Shown in pieces: positions 12,401-22,089 of a stretch of 64,000 bases of DNA (position 1 is the stretch's first letter; each line of letters begins with the position of its first letter). Origin of the DNA: Enoplolaimus lenunculus (lineage: Eukaryota > Nematoda > Enoplea > Enoplida > Thoracostomopsidae); contig JASANG010002616.1 in assembly GCA_030248215.1 (NCBI GenBank), positions 1 to 64,000 on the forward strand, given 5' to 3'. The position numbers and the translations under genes were made by a program. The notes under the pieces are model-generated. The model had not been told where the DNA came from. It was given only the letters and a program-made list of their open reading frames with translations, and ran no database searches.

Positions 12401-15400
12401 CTTAAAAATTTTTGTTAAGCCTAAGTATACAAAACGTTCATGACTGTAAAACATTAGTCCCGATTCCTTTATAAGTTATCAGTTCCTATTCCGGAATTAC
12501 GCAATTACCCAGGTTGAATCATACGAAACCGCACACGAGTAATTCGCGTACGACACAGCACGGTGTTGAACGGCATCGAATGACGCCGGAAGCGAAAAAC
12601 GGTATATGCGAGAATCAATCGCTGCAACAAAAACGGCTCTAGATTACCTTGTCTTGGCGTAACGCAGTGTACAACTCAAAATCCATGTGTTGTGGTATTT
12701 GAAGCAAATTTACAATCTTTTCTTGATCAGCAATAAACTAAAAGACGTAACAGAAACAGCAAAAACAACCTTATTCCAAACGCAGAAATAAGGCAGGGAA
12801 AATTTTTCAACTATGTGAATGATACACCGATCGCCATTGCTTGCAAACTTTCGTAACGCCAAACCCCCGTACTACGAAGCTGCGTGAAAAAATAAATCAA
12901 AATCTGTCATTATATGACATTGTAGTTCCCTAACAATATATGCAGCGGGTGTTTTTGTATTGTGTTTGCGTATGTGTTGTGGGTCGATAAATTTGAGGAG
13001 GTTTGTGATAGCCCAGGGCTATCACGAGTTTCGAGGAAGGGGCTGACACGTGATAGCCCTGAGTTATACGAGATTTCTCTTATAGCCCAAGGCTATCACG
13101 AGGTCATTTTGAAAATGACCTCGTGATAGCCTTGGGCTATAGCATATTTTGTGGCACCGTTGACAAAATTATTGTGAACGGCGCATTACTAACTAGTGAC
13201 AGGTACTGCATAGTGCATATACATCTAAAGATACGTTCTGAACAGGACCCACACCCGTATCAAACATAGTTAAGTGAAAATACATCCATCTTCTAAAGAG
13301 ACCCCAACAGCAAAGCCATTATTGTTATTATAACTATACTTGAAATTACTTACCTTCGCCAACAACGATGGCAATGTTATCATAAAGTGTCGTGTTAGTT
13401 TTTCCCGATCTTCGCGTATAGTTTTCTGTTCTTTTTGCGGAACATACTGAAATAAATATTAAATAGGCGAGTATTCTACGTTATGTATATAGTCCAGTGT
13501 CGCACGGTATTCTGCTATACGGGGCCGCGGAACCAGATTTGTCCGTGATTTTTACCGGAACTGCATGTTAACCAAATGTAGAAAGTATTGAAACGTGTGT
13601 AGAAATTTGTTAGCTTGCAAGATAACGCAATCGGAGTTAAGTGTTTAATAATACCACCTGTACAAAACAGCTTTACAATATTTGTGATCACAACCGGAAA
13701 CACACGGCAACGGTAGTTTTACACAAAATACCTGATATCGCTTTTAGACGGATATCAAACCGAAATCGGATATCCGGTCTTTCTCTCTATTCAAGGAAAA
13801 TGTCAGCTACAGATAGTTGGGTTCATAAAGTATGCTCAAGCATTAGATTGACATTTTCTTAACTACGCAACTGTACCTTTTTATTCGAAGCCCTTCCAAC
13901 AGGCGATTCACCAGTCGCACTTTGTCGCAACGCACATACCATTATTTCAATCAGATACGTTTCTTGGCGGTCGTCCAAGGCTAAAAATAACAGAAAAAAT
14001 AAAAAACAATGTTTTCTCACACAGAATTGTTTTCATCTGCTTCAAAACGAACATCCATTTTGTAAACGTTACAAAATAATCTCCAAGAATACGAACCGCA
14101 TAATTTAACCAACAGAACGGCCAATCAACTTGCAAAAAATTTGAAAGAACAAATCAAATTTCTGCCAAACCTGAACGGGAAACAATATAATCAAATAAGT
14201 TTTTAATGGTGCTTTTTAAATCAATAATCATATAATTTTTGGTGTTTGCTTTTACGTAATTGATGACATAATTTAAAATACTCGTACGTTCTTCTCGTTC
14301 TCCAGGTTCTTCTAACAACAGATCAGTCATACATTCCCAATCTTTCATCATTTCGTTGCTATCGATTAATGAATCAACCAAATACGCACCGTGTTCGTGT
14401 AGCTGTAATATAAAACAGGATGTCACCAGATAACAAAAACACTGGATCCGAATATTAAATACATATTTCAATAAAAAGTACCATTTAAACGAACTTACTT
14501 AAAACTCTTTACTGCAACTTGTTACATTTCTAGTGTTTATTGCGTTTTTGGTACACTACGTTCTATCATCTCATCTCAAACAAACTGTTACTGCTAAGCT
14601 AATCAACTGTTTAATATGCAGGTATGTTATAGTTTTCAGCGATAAATTTCTGCATTTTTGGCGGAAACTGTAGTGCGACCACAGTCAAGGGCGTAGCTGG
14701 TGGGGGGCATTCATGAGTCTGCCCTGTCGGGATTTTTGTGCAGGAACTTTCATGGACGTTTTAGTTGGTAACACAAGAAGTCTTCTTTGAAATTTTTATA
14801 GGACAAATCCCTGTAAACAGTGGTTCTTTGTTACCACCAATCTAATCATGCAAAGCTTACAGCAAAGATTTTATCGCTAAAAATAACTAGAACATAAATA
14901 ACAACTCACCAACAATAAAGCACCTACCTCACTCTCAATAAAAAACTGGACCAAATCGCGTATGAGCGGAGTGTTGACTGATCTTTGTTTACCACGGCGT
15001 GTGAACACGTTTGCAACATCTTCCGGGTTCGGTGTGAACAAATGAGCGTTCAGGAATTCACCAGCCGCCAACGCGAGACCACGATGTGACGAGTATACCA
15101 GTTCGTAAATGCTTTCACAATCACGATCGTTGAGCACATCTCGATGGTGCCTAAACATGATAACAGCCATGGTACAATATTTAGGCAACAAATGCTCCAA
15201 TAAGGTGCACACAAACACAGTATACGCACAGTGTAGGTATGCCTCCATTTTACTTATGGATGTCGACATAAACAAGAATAATCGTTTCCAACTCAAGCGA
15301 TCATATTCTCAAACGTGTATAGAGCCAATCATCAGTTGCTGTTAGGCTTTTAACCTTTGAACCAGTGAATGGTGAGGTTCCAAATTTAGCACACTTTTTT

Positions 15401-16015
15401 CCTAATTTTAAGACGAACAACTGAACCAATTCGCTTGTTTGAGAACCTACTAGTAACTAGCGATAGGTGCTGCATCCTACACACGTTTGAAAATACGGCT
15501 ATAAGCTAGAGTTCAACACTTGGCAAACAACCAAATATTAATTCATAAAAATTGCAATCCAAATTTACATTTAATCTACAATGACGTCAAGTATCATGTG
15601 TAGAGTAGTAGTAGCAGCAGCCAATATTTCATCCTGCCGTGAGGCATTATTAAAACTTACATCAGAATACAAATTGTTAAATTGACAGCAAGAACTCCAA
15701 CTTCAAATTCTTTGTCCAACGACATCGCCACAATACGATCCTAAACCAAAAAAACAACAATGACACGAACTAGTTGTATGAGTAAATTTTCATTCGTCAC
15801 TCTTGTAAGAAAGGGGCTATTGTATAGACATTGTTACAGTCGTTATATGTTTTATATTAAACAAATAATTTAAGTTAACCAACCTCAAACCTACCTTAAA
15901 TTTATTTGTAAACAACTCCAAACGATTCACTAAATTATCTTTCTTGTACAACGGTAACAGCGCTTGCAAACATTTCAGCCTCACATCACCAACCTGAAAC
16001 AAGTGTTAATAATAC

Positions 16016-16056
<41 letters not shown>

Positions 16057-19000
16057 CATAACAAAAAAAATAATATTAACAATTAGAGTAATAACATCAA
16101 TGCATACGTAGCTACAAATCTTCAAACAAATTCACATGAAACAGAATAAACTCCCAGTGTATATTAGCTTGCATTTACCTAAATTTTTAATATAATAATG
16201 AAAATCAAAATATTCTAATCATACAGTTTCCAGAAACTGCAACAAAGAAAAATAGGACATAAACGCTACCTTATCGTACAACGTCCATCCGATATATTTC
16301 AAATACGAATCATCGAGAAACATTTGTGGGTATCGGTCCATCCAAGCACCTAATTCTGCAATGCAAATGCCACGGATTTCAGGCAAAATGTCCCTGAAAT
16401 AATTAAAACAAAAACCAAACAAAATTGTACGACAAAATCATATGAACCTATTTCAAAATAATAGCATATTATCTAGCACAATGTGACGCTATATAATATA
16501 GCTGTCAATCTCCAAGTCAGCGGACTGGAGAAAGTGTTTGGCGATTGAATGTTTCAAAAAATTACGTTCCTGATTCTGTGTATTTCCAGATTTCTGGACA
16601 ATCAGCTAATCATTCGATTAAGTCCCCAAACCTGAAAATATTGCATAGAATTAAATACTGCAAAAACAGAACAGAAACAAAATTTAATTATTCAAAAAAA
16701 GTGACATACCTGTATCTGTGGACAAAAACGCTTTTAAAAATATACGCAAGCATATTACGAATTTCATCCTGATTTTCTTCAAGCTAAAACCAAAACAACA
16801 ATAAGGGTTGTCTTACACCCTAGCAAGTGGGGGCACGACACTACCAGGGGAAGTTGGAGAAAGGTGGACGTCAAAACTGTTGTAAATTATATTTAAAAAA
16901 CTTGGAAATTGTAATAATTTTTCTGTCTACAGGGGGGTGGCTGGAAAAATGTGTGGAGAAGTCAACCGGAATGATGGGTCGGAATGTATTGGGAGCTCGA
17001 ATATAAATAGGACCCCCTCCGCAATTACGGAAAACCCATCCGTATGGTTGGCGAACGGTATTAAAATCATTAAAAAGTATAGCTCCACCCTTCCAATATT
17101 GTAATAAGATCGACCCATAAAGATGAAGCACTTCGAAAATGCACACCAAATCCAAATTTCAGTATTTCCCCTGCTGTTTTGAAATCGCAGTCAGTGACAA
17201 CTTACTTCCTGTCGTTTGGACAACAGCATCTCCAATCGCTCGCTTGCTCGTTTATTTTGCGGTTTTGCCCGTTCGACATCGTACTGTTTGGTGTAATGTT
17301 CCAAATTTGAACTCAATGTCTGTGCAACTTCAACCAACGCAGTCATCAATTTCATAGCTATCAACATGCAAATTATTTAGTTCTTATAAACATAATATGC
17401 ACAAATACAACACAGACACAAGACATACAAAATCATTACCAAAACATATTAAACCAAACCTAAATTCCAAGTTATATAAATTTCTCAGCCAATGCAGAAT
17501 CGGGATTATAAAATACAGAAACCAAAGGTTAAAAATACCGAAACCAGAAGAGAAAAATACTCGTTAGCGAGAAAAATTATTTTAAAGCTATTTTATCGCT
17601 TATAATGGAAAAATAATGAAATCCTATGTGTAAACACACCATTTAGAAAGCCAAAATCTTGAAACAAATGCAGTAGCCTGTAAACAGGTAAATTATGGAG
17701 TATAACATAAGTTAAAAATTTTGGAAATACTCGCTCAGATATTTTTACTTATGAACGCGATCTAAGATTACAGAAATAACAAAACTCAGGTTACCTGCCA
17801 AAGTTGCCGTATGTCTAAACGCTCGGACTTGCGAATCTGTAAGTCCGGTCAACAACGAAATAGTCGTATCCATCATGTACTGATCGTAAATAATACCATG
17901 CTGACATTGTTGTATGAGAGTCTAAAAACAATAAACTAAAAATGTAAGTGTCGCTCGTTATTCTAAAGGTTTTAATTCACTTTCACTCACGAACACGGAA
18001 CCAAAGACGTACAACATAAAAACATTAGTTAAAAGTGATAAGACCTCGCAAGCAAACAAAGGATATAAAAATCATACTAGTCAGGGCCCCATACAGATTA
18101 ACGGATTAATGTAATTTAGTTCGCCTTCTAAATTTAAGCTTCGACTCATCCGAGAAAAATTAATATACACTTATAAACTCTTCCGCTTTGAAAAATACTC
18201 CTAAAACACATATCAACACTCAAACTAACCGTTATGAATTCACAAAAATTATTGCGAAATTTCTTCGACTGCGGCCCAGGTACAATTAAGGGATATTCAC
18301 CAGATTCCTAAATAAAAAATACACCACGTAATAATATACCTGTAAAAATAGTTCAATAATTTAAAAATAGGCGAAACACAAAAAGTTGTTAAGCTTTTAT
18401 AAAAAACAGCGCGAAGACTATCGAAGTAAACTGAAGAATTAAATGCTCGATTTCCACACGCAAATGCGCCCAACTGCGGTAGGTGAACTCTGCGTCCACG
18501 TGCATATACGTTTGCGGTTGACCTCAAATATCATTCAATTGCAGATTTCTTTTGCAATTTTCAAAGACTAATTAAAATTTTAAACTATCATACTTCATCA
18601 AATTCTTCAGTCATTTTGCGTATCATTGCAGTGTAATCGCCTGTAGCGAGCATTTGTGCAGTTATTGTTCCTTTGCAACCAGAGCTATGAATGAAAAATT
18701 GCACCAACGCAGTCAACGATGCGTCCCGATTTCTTTTGTACTCTTCAATCCAGTCATCGGCAACTTGCTGTAAACAACGTGAAATTAGCTAAATTTCAAT
18801 ATCAGACTAAACTACAGTTGCAACACATAAAAATAAACATACGGAGCCGGAATTTCTCAACACCAAAACCAGGAATCGACCCTAGAAGTGTTCAAAGCCC
18901 AAAATCCCGGACACGGAGAACAAAATTTTTGGCGAAAATACCCCGACGCAACTGTTGACAAAAGTTTCGAAACTTTGAATCAACCTTTAAGTGTGTAAAA

Positions 19001-21747
19001 ATATAGACTAAGCGCTACCTCAACTTCTATAGACACTTACGGAATCCTGAGAAGATTGTTTCCTGATACAACTTCTATTTTGGCTGATTTTGTTAAAAAA
19101 CGTCGCTAAGAGTAGAAACGACAAATTTTTAATTTGAAACACTGACCACTCCGAAAATCAACACATTCTATATCATGGAATACATCTACATATTAAAGCT
19201 GTAACTCCCCTTGTTTACGTTACTGACGCAAATTAAGACTGTATGCATTGAAAAGAGCTATCGTTTCTATATGAGGGGACCCCAGGCAACATTTTAGCCT
19301 GGCCCGGAGAAGCATTAGTCTAGTTGCACATATGTACAACTACGCTCATTATTTAGTACATATTGATTTATGCTTGCTGGTGGTCACTAAATAGCATTCT
19401 GTCAACGATGTTCAGCTCACATTTCTTATAATGGAACGGATGAAACCGGGAGGAGGTACACTTTGTCTTTAAAACATGGTCCCGTCCACAAAAATGAAAT
19501 CAAAATCCGTGGTTGTCCAGTGGCGCATGCAGTGGCTTTTGGGATCTCTCGAAAATTCCATAAAAATTTAAAAAGATAAGGGTTCCTCGCTTTAAAACTT
19601 TCTCCTATGAAATGCTTCATTCCATGATCATGTTCAAAAATACAAAAATATATAGCTGCCAATAAAAAATACCTTATGAGCTGCCCGTCCGGCACGTATT
19701 ATCGCATACAGAGAACTTTCAGTTTCCGGTTGTGCCACAGTATCAATTCCGCTAACACGACGCCCTCGATTTGTAGCGGCGCCCGCTTTACCTCCACGGC
19801 CTGCTCGGCCGCGCTTTGGCGGAGGATTCTAAACATATTAGATATACATTACGTGTATATACCCGTTTTATTTTTCATCAGTTTTAACACAGGATTTGCG
19901 TTTAAAATAACAAATATATATGCTCTACCAAACCAACCAACATAAACCAAGATACATTACAGCGTTATTCTGAAAACTAAATTGCGCACAACCATCATCT
20001 AACTTTAGCTTAGCGGAAAGGTCATAACTTTAAAAAAGCAAAATTGCGATATCAAAAACTTAATATAAAGCTTCAACTATCAGTCTAGCAAACCCAAGGA
20101 TAGTTTCCAGCCCTCTGTCAAACTGTTGTTTACTTCTTCATCACTGCGCCGCTTACGCGGCCGAGTTGACGTGTAGGCTGATACAGTACCGGCAATATCC
20201 ATTTCACTCAATGCGTCACTCATTGTCGATTGCATCTCATCATCACTGAAAAACCGAAAAAAACATTCACACCAGGTTGTGCAACCGAAATCTAAAGCAA
20301 TACCAGAAACGGAACCAGAAAGTAAAACAAACACCATATTTTCTGCCGCAATGGAATAATTAAAAACTGTTTTACGAAAAACAAATTTTTATACAATTAT
20401 TAACAACAAGACGTAAAACCAGAAGATACCGCATTAGTACCAGAATCAAATAGTGAAGAATTGACACCGATTTCTCTACAGGAATTGAAATTCGAGTTGT
20501 ACACTGTTTAACAAATTTGAGTATTCAGCCAAAAACCAATTTTTCAAATCTCTCGTCCCCAAAAGGTCTCCAAATTCTTTACAACCGCAAAACCCAACTC
20601 CAGAATATGGTAACTAATATTTCGGATAATCCGTACATACGTATTAGTAAACAATTCTTTTATTCCGAGAGATTCTAATATTTGTCTTGCGGTATACATC
20701 GCATTATATCCCATACTCCATATCCATATATGTACATACAATTAGCACAGACTAATCCTCCTAAATGAATAATTTTCTGGATGCGCTTTTAAATTCTCAA
20801 TAAATACAAATGCCTCCTGCGTACATTTGGCTTGGCACAAATGTAGTTTCTGACTGGCTTTGACTTGAAAACTGAGCGCCTGCTCGAGCAGAAGTTGGAG
20901 CAAAGTATTGTGATTGCGCACTCGATGGCTGATGTGCATAACCATATCCCAAAACGCCACTGGTTATCGCGGAAATGTGTTCAATAGCACCTGAAAAATG
21001 CTCAAAACTTATGAAAGTGAGTTGCAGCTACGCTCAAACTGTTTCCCAACAGTAACAGTTAATGGCATATTTTCTGACATCTTACTTAAGTCTTTAAGCA
21101 CTTAAGTTTTGCTTAAGTATTAATGGCTTTATACTTAAGTCTGTGCTAAGCGAAACTTATTGTTTTGAAAAACTTGCTTAAGTTAGATCAACTTTGATGC
21201 GTTACAGGCGACCAAATAACTCATATTAACTTTGGTCTAATCGAGATTGTAGGCTCATGGCACCTCCTTAATATACAACCAAATATCAGTATACTTGTTA
21301 ATGGCACTAGGTACGTAGGCAAAAAGTTGAAGCCGATTCAGATTTCGAAAATATGTCAATGCCGAACGCTAGAACATTTATAATATCAATTGATTTTTAC
21401 AAACACAAACGCAAGAGAAATAACGATTTACCTGATTAGTATCCAAGTCTAACTGACTGTTATGTGCAAAGAGTATCAGCAAAGAATCGGCATTTTTGCA
21501 CAGCCGATGCCGATGCCGGTACTCACAAAAAGTGTCGATTGATTACTACCGATGCCGATCAATCGGTACATCCCTACCTTATGTACGTATACGTAATATT
21601 GAATGGAGAATTGAATAATCGAACCATCAACTAACCAGCTTTAGCAACTCGCATCGGGCGCGTGTTCTGCGCCGTCGTTGCCACTACAGGCGTCTGCATA
21701 TTCATATTATCCGCATAGTGCTGAGATTGCGGCGAGTTAACTTCCAT
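6255..21747 (-). CDS. STAG: Cohesin subunit SA/STAG (stromalin, Scc3 family), whole gene, 29 exons
   Basis: STAG/SA is the HEAT-repeat subunit that binds the RAD21 kleisin of the cohesin ring and recruits CTCF, shugoshin and other partners; it acts in the nucleus in sister-chromatid cohesion and loop formation. I located 29 exons by splice sites and by remembered alignment to human STAG1/2. Their phases join into one frame of 3,771 bases, about 1,256 residues, close to human STAG1 (1,258). Landmarks in order: basic N-terminal tail, [20 protein letters not shown], the stromalin conservative domain with [25 protein letters not shown] with [48 protein letters not shown] and [13 protein letters not shown], then a T/S/A-rich tail. 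Less certain: exon 2 limits, the exon 14 and 23 donors, and the 3' end, where the last exon runs into a transposable element. No other gene lies nearby on this strand. Confidence 0.95.
6786..7075 (-). CDS. STAG: STAG exon 28 (residues about 1105-1201)
   Basis: Begins [20 protein letters not shown] then [14 protein letters not shown], matching VHSYLEKFLTEQ and [20 protein letters not shown] of human STAG. The rest is a T/A/S/G-rich disordered tail with basic patches ([12 protein letters not shown]). Its GC content is higher than that of its neighbours. Splice sites are TTTTTAG and GTTAGT. Confidence 0.93.
7535..7669 (-). CDS. STAG: STAG exon 27 (residues about 1060-1104)
   Basis: Encodes [40 protein letters not shown] and DKKA, with Val split. 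It matches [28 protein letters not shown] and DKKTV of human STAG. The donor is a consensus GTAAGT. Confidence 0.95.
8076..8225 (-). CDS. STAG: STAG exon 26 (residues about 1010-1059)
   Basis: Encodes [40 protein letters not shown] and [10 protein letters not shown]. It matches [20 protein letters not shown] and REAVATLHK of human STAG. Splice sites are GTGACAG and GTACGT. Confidence 0.95.
8676..8788 (-). CDS. STAG: STAG exon 25 (residues about 973-1009)
   Basis: Encodes [20 protein letters not shown] then [17 protein letters not shown]. It matches [20 protein letters not shown] and KIQCAKTLILSLQQLF of human STAG. The donor is GTATGT and the acceptor TTTTTAG. Confidence 0.95.
9148..9281 (-). 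CDS. STAG: STAG exon 24 (residues about 928-972)
   Basis: Encodes [20 protein letters not shown] then [20 protein letters not shown] and QYYK. It matches [20 protein letters not shown] and [20 protein letters not shown] of human STAG. Splice sites are CTTTCAG and GTAATA. Confidence 0.94.
9656..9818 (-). CDS. STAG: STAG exon 23 (residues about 874-927)
   Basis: Encodes [20 protein letters not shown] and later [13 protein letters not shown]. It matches AFMLLCDLLMIFSHQL and VMDHVFIDQDEE of human STAG. The nearest GT donor (GTATTT, exon start 9,649) would put exon 24 out of frame. A GC donor (AAG then GCATGC) restores the frame, and I chose it, so the low-coordinate end is tentative by 7 bases. 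Confidence 0.88.
10130..10225 (-). CDS. STAG: STAG exon 22 (residues about 842-873)
   Basis: Encodes [20 protein letters not shown] then [12 protein letters not shown]. It occupies the place of [20 protein letters not shown] of human STAG. Similarity is modest, but splice sites (TTGCAG and GTTAGT) and phase agree with both neighbours. Confidence 0.88.
10647..10724 (-). CDS. STAG: STAG exon 21 (residues about 816-841)
   Basis: Encodes [20 protein letters not shown] then LELQHI. It aligns with VVQALQCSHYSILWQLVKI of human STAG. Splice sites are TTTTCAG and a consensus GTAAGT, phase 0 to phase 0. Confidence 0.9.
10876..10966 (-). CDS. STAG: STAG exon 20 (residues about 785-815)
   Basis: Encodes [20 protein letters not shown] then [10 protein letters not shown]. 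It aligns with [20 protein letters not shown] and EHGAMPEQ of human STAG. Splice sites are TTTCAG and GTAAGA, ending in phase 0. Confidence 0.9.
11295..11362 (-). CDS. STAG: STAG exon 19 (residues about 763-784)
   Basis: Encodes [20 protein letters not shown] then FY, with Asn split over the intron. It matches [20 protein letters not shown] then FHN. The GTTGGT donor was chosen because joining to exon 20 restores FYNCHDL, the counterpart of human FHNAHDL. Confidence 0.9.
11851..12051 (-). CDS. STAG: STAG exon 18 (residues about 696-762)
   Basis: Encodes [36 protein letters not shown] and [20 protein letters not shown]. It matches [35 protein letters not shown] and [20 protein letters not shown] of human STAG. 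The donor is GTATGG. Confidence 0.94.
12338..12440 (+). mobile_element. Family B fragment in a STAG intron
   Basis: GGCCCAGTGTTACTTTTAAC followed by TTAAGCATATTACTAAAAAT resembles the left end of the family B element at 852. It is the only trace of the telomere-repeat families inside the STAG gene. Confidence 0.6.
12648..12737 (-). CDS. STAG: STAG exon 17 (residues about 666-695)
   Basis: Encodes [20 protein letters not shown] then [10 protein letters not shown]. It matches [20 protein letters not shown] and EIYSTGRMEK of human STAG. Splice sites are CTTTTAG and GTAATC, phase 0 to phase 0. Confidence 0.95.
13000..13145. repeat. Palindrome cluster GATAGCC...GGCTATC in STAG intron 16
   Basis: GATAGCCCAGGGCTATC and related units recur. 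At 13,080-13,142 two arms of about 30 bases (TATAGCCCAAGGCTATCACG plus GAGGTCATTTT, and its complement) face each other with almost no spacer, making a near-perfect hairpin in the pre-mRNA. Confidence 0.85.
13354..13446 (-). CDS. STAG: STAG exon 16 (residues about 635-665)
   Basis: Encodes [20 protein letters not shown] then [11 protein letters not shown]. It matches [20 protein letters not shown] and IITLPMLLSK of human STAG. The donor is a consensus GTAAGT and the acceptor TATTTCAG. Confidence 0.95.
13877..13980 (-). CDS. STAG: STAG exon 15 (residues about 600-634)
   Basis: Encodes [20 protein letters not shown] then [14 protein letters not shown]. It matches [20 protein letters not shown] and HPPVGRGTGKR of human STAG. 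Splice sites are TTTTTAG and GTACAG. Confidence 0.95.
14282..14402 (-). CDS. STAG: STAG exon 14 (residues about 560-599)
   Basis: Encodes [20 protein letters not shown] then [18 protein letters not shown]. It matches [20 protein letters not shown] and DWECMTELLLEEP of human STAG. Two donors give the required phase 1: GTATTT (exon start 14,282) and GTACGA (exon start 14,288). They differ by two codons, and the second keeps the human spacing exactly. Confidence 0.93.
14928..15150 (-). CDS. STAG: STAG exon 13 (residues about 485-559)
   Basis: Encodes [31 protein letters not shown] and [13 protein letters not shown]. It matches [31 protein letters not shown] and LVLFFLESE of human STAG. A lineage-specific basic loop (TRRGKQRS) lies between. 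Splice sites are TTTAG and GTAGGT. Confidence 0.96.
15661..15740 (-). CDS. STAG: STAG exon 12 (residues about 459-484)
   Basis: Encodes [20 protein letters not shown] then LTICIL. It matches [20 protein letters not shown] and LVTLIL of human STAG. The donor is a consensus GTAAGT and leaves phase 2. Confidence 0.95.
15895..15993 (-). CDS. STAG: STAG exon 11 (residues about 426-458)
   Basis: Encodes [20 protein letters not shown] and [11 protein letters not shown]. It matches GEVRLKCLKALQSLY and KLELFTNRFK of human STAG. The Lys in TNKFK sits where human SA2 has Arg370. It is phase 0 at both ends, with a GTAGGT donor. Confidence 0.96.
16018..16060 (+). repeat. AAT trinucleotide microsatellite in a STAG intron
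   Basis: Roughly 13 tandem AAT units lie between exons 11 and 10. Confidence 0.9.
16270..16393 (-). CDS. STAG: STAG exon 10 (residues about 384-425), stromalin conservative domain
   Basis: Encodes [20 protein letters not shown] and later [15 protein letters not shown]. The Trp of IGWTL, about residue 420, corresponds to Trp334 of human SA2, which lies in the conserved essential surface that binds the F/Y-x-F motif of CTCF. Splice sites are TATTTCAG and GTAGCG. Confidence 0.97.
16710..16783 (-). CDS. STAG: STAG exon 9 (residues about 360-383)
   Basis: Encodes [20 protein letters not shown] then VHRY, with Arg split across the intron. It matches [20 protein letters not shown] and VHRYRD of human STAG. 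Splice sites are TTTTAG and GTATGT, phase 0 to phase 2. Confidence 0.95.
17206..17357 (-). CDS. STAG: STAG exon 8 (residues about 309-359)
   Basis: Encodes [20 protein letters not shown], then [20 protein letters not shown] and LSKRQE. It matches [16 protein letters not shown] and RANERLELLLQKRKE of human STAG. The donor is a consensus GTAAGT. Confidence 0.95.
17795..17921 (-). CDS. STAG: STAG exon 7 (residues about 267-308)
   Basis: Encodes [40 protein letters not shown] and LA. This matches [20 protein letters not shown] and [20 protein letters not shown] of human STAG. Splice sites are TTTTTAG and GTAACC, and the exon ends in phase 1. Confidence 0.96.
18230..18307 (-). CDS. STAG: STAG exon 6 (residues about 241-266)
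   Basis: Encodes [20 protein letters not shown] followed by FCEFIT. It matches [20 protein letters not shown] and FCEFIG of vertebrate STAG. It has a TATTTAG acceptor and a GTTAGT donor, 26 codons. Confidence 0.95.
18594..18767 (-). CDS. STAG: STAG exon 5 (residues about 183-240)
   Basis: Encodes [39 protein letters not shown] and [10 protein letters not shown]. These match [34 protein letters not shown] and [11 protein letters not shown] of human STAG almost without gaps. Splice sites are TTTACAG and GTATGA, phase 0 to phase 0. Confidence 0.95.
19673..19828 (-). CDS. STAG: STAG exon 4 (residues about 131-182)
   Basis: Encodes [16 protein letters not shown], matching the TPKRGRKPGKRGRPP tail of vertebrate STAG, then [16 protein letters not shown], matching VTLFEVVKLGKSAM. 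It has a TTTAG acceptor and a GTATTT donor and is phase 0 at both ends, 52 codons. Confidence 0.88.
20134..20245 (-). CDS. STAG: STAG exon 3 (residues about 93-130)
   Basis: Encodes an acidic then basic segment ([19 protein letters not shown], then [10 protein letters not shown]). It is bounded by a TTTTTCAG acceptor and a GTAAAC donor, with phases matching exons 2 and 4. RPRKRR could serve as a nuclear localisation signal. The upstream conserved part of STAG proteins has a similar acidic-basic layout. Confidence 0.75.
20825..20990 (-). CDS. STAG: STAG exon 2 (residues about 38-92)
   Basis: A low-complexity Q/S/A/G-rich stretch ([17 protein letters not shown]) follows a TTTTTCAG acceptor. 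The donor GTACGC at the low-coordinate end is weak, but it gives the phase that exon 3 needs. The ORF stays open a few codons past it, so the end could move if another donor is used. It is probably a disordered N-terminal tail. Confidence 0.6.
21063..21320 (+). mobile_element. Family G element in STAG intron 1
   Basis: ACTTAAGTCTTTAAGCACTT and GCTTAAGTATTAATGGCTTT subterminal repeats, then GTAGGCTCATGGCACCTCCT as in the interior of other G copies. The outer ends are worn. Confidence 0.6.
21636..21747 (-). CDS. STAG: STAG exon 1 (start codon, residues 1-37)
   Basis: This exon opens [18 protein letters not shown] and ends MRVAKA plus one base before a GTTAGT donor. The ATG is the first one in the frame that joins exon 2. 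The region upstream to 21,900 shows no further exon. STAG N-termini are poorly conserved, so the start rests on the frame and splice site rather than on similarity. Confidence 0.7.
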
Positions 21748-21899
21748 TTCAAGTTTAAATGGGCAATATTACAATCTGTCTATTATCGTGTGTAATATAT
21801 AGTTTGACTTTGTGTTAAAATGCTAAACAAAATATCGCGAACTTCAGGTATCGACAAGTCTCCGACCTTGCAATCATATACGAAAGACAAATACATACG

Positions 21900-22075
21900 T
21901 TCATTTTAGTGGGCTGGAATACGAATAAGGTTCTGATTTATCAGTTTTAGCAACGGTCGACCGGATATCCTGTTCCGGTTTAATATCCGGCAAAAAATCT
22001 ACATCCGTATCCGGTTCCGATATCCGCTATAAACATACTGGATACCGAATATTTGCGGCTGTGGTTCCATATATC
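21900..22075. repeat. CCGGTTCCGATATCC-rich repeat fragment
   Basis: Reiterated ATCCGG/CCGGAT and CCGGTTCCG motifs. It resembles both family E and the 46-kb minisatellite, but no ends can be defined. Confidence 0.4.
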
Positions 22076-22089
22076 ATAAAACAGCTTTT

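Noticed and set aside
14877-15296. 139-codon ORF as a stand-alone gene
   Set aside because: Its middle is STAG exon 13; both ends run into introns with good splice sites.
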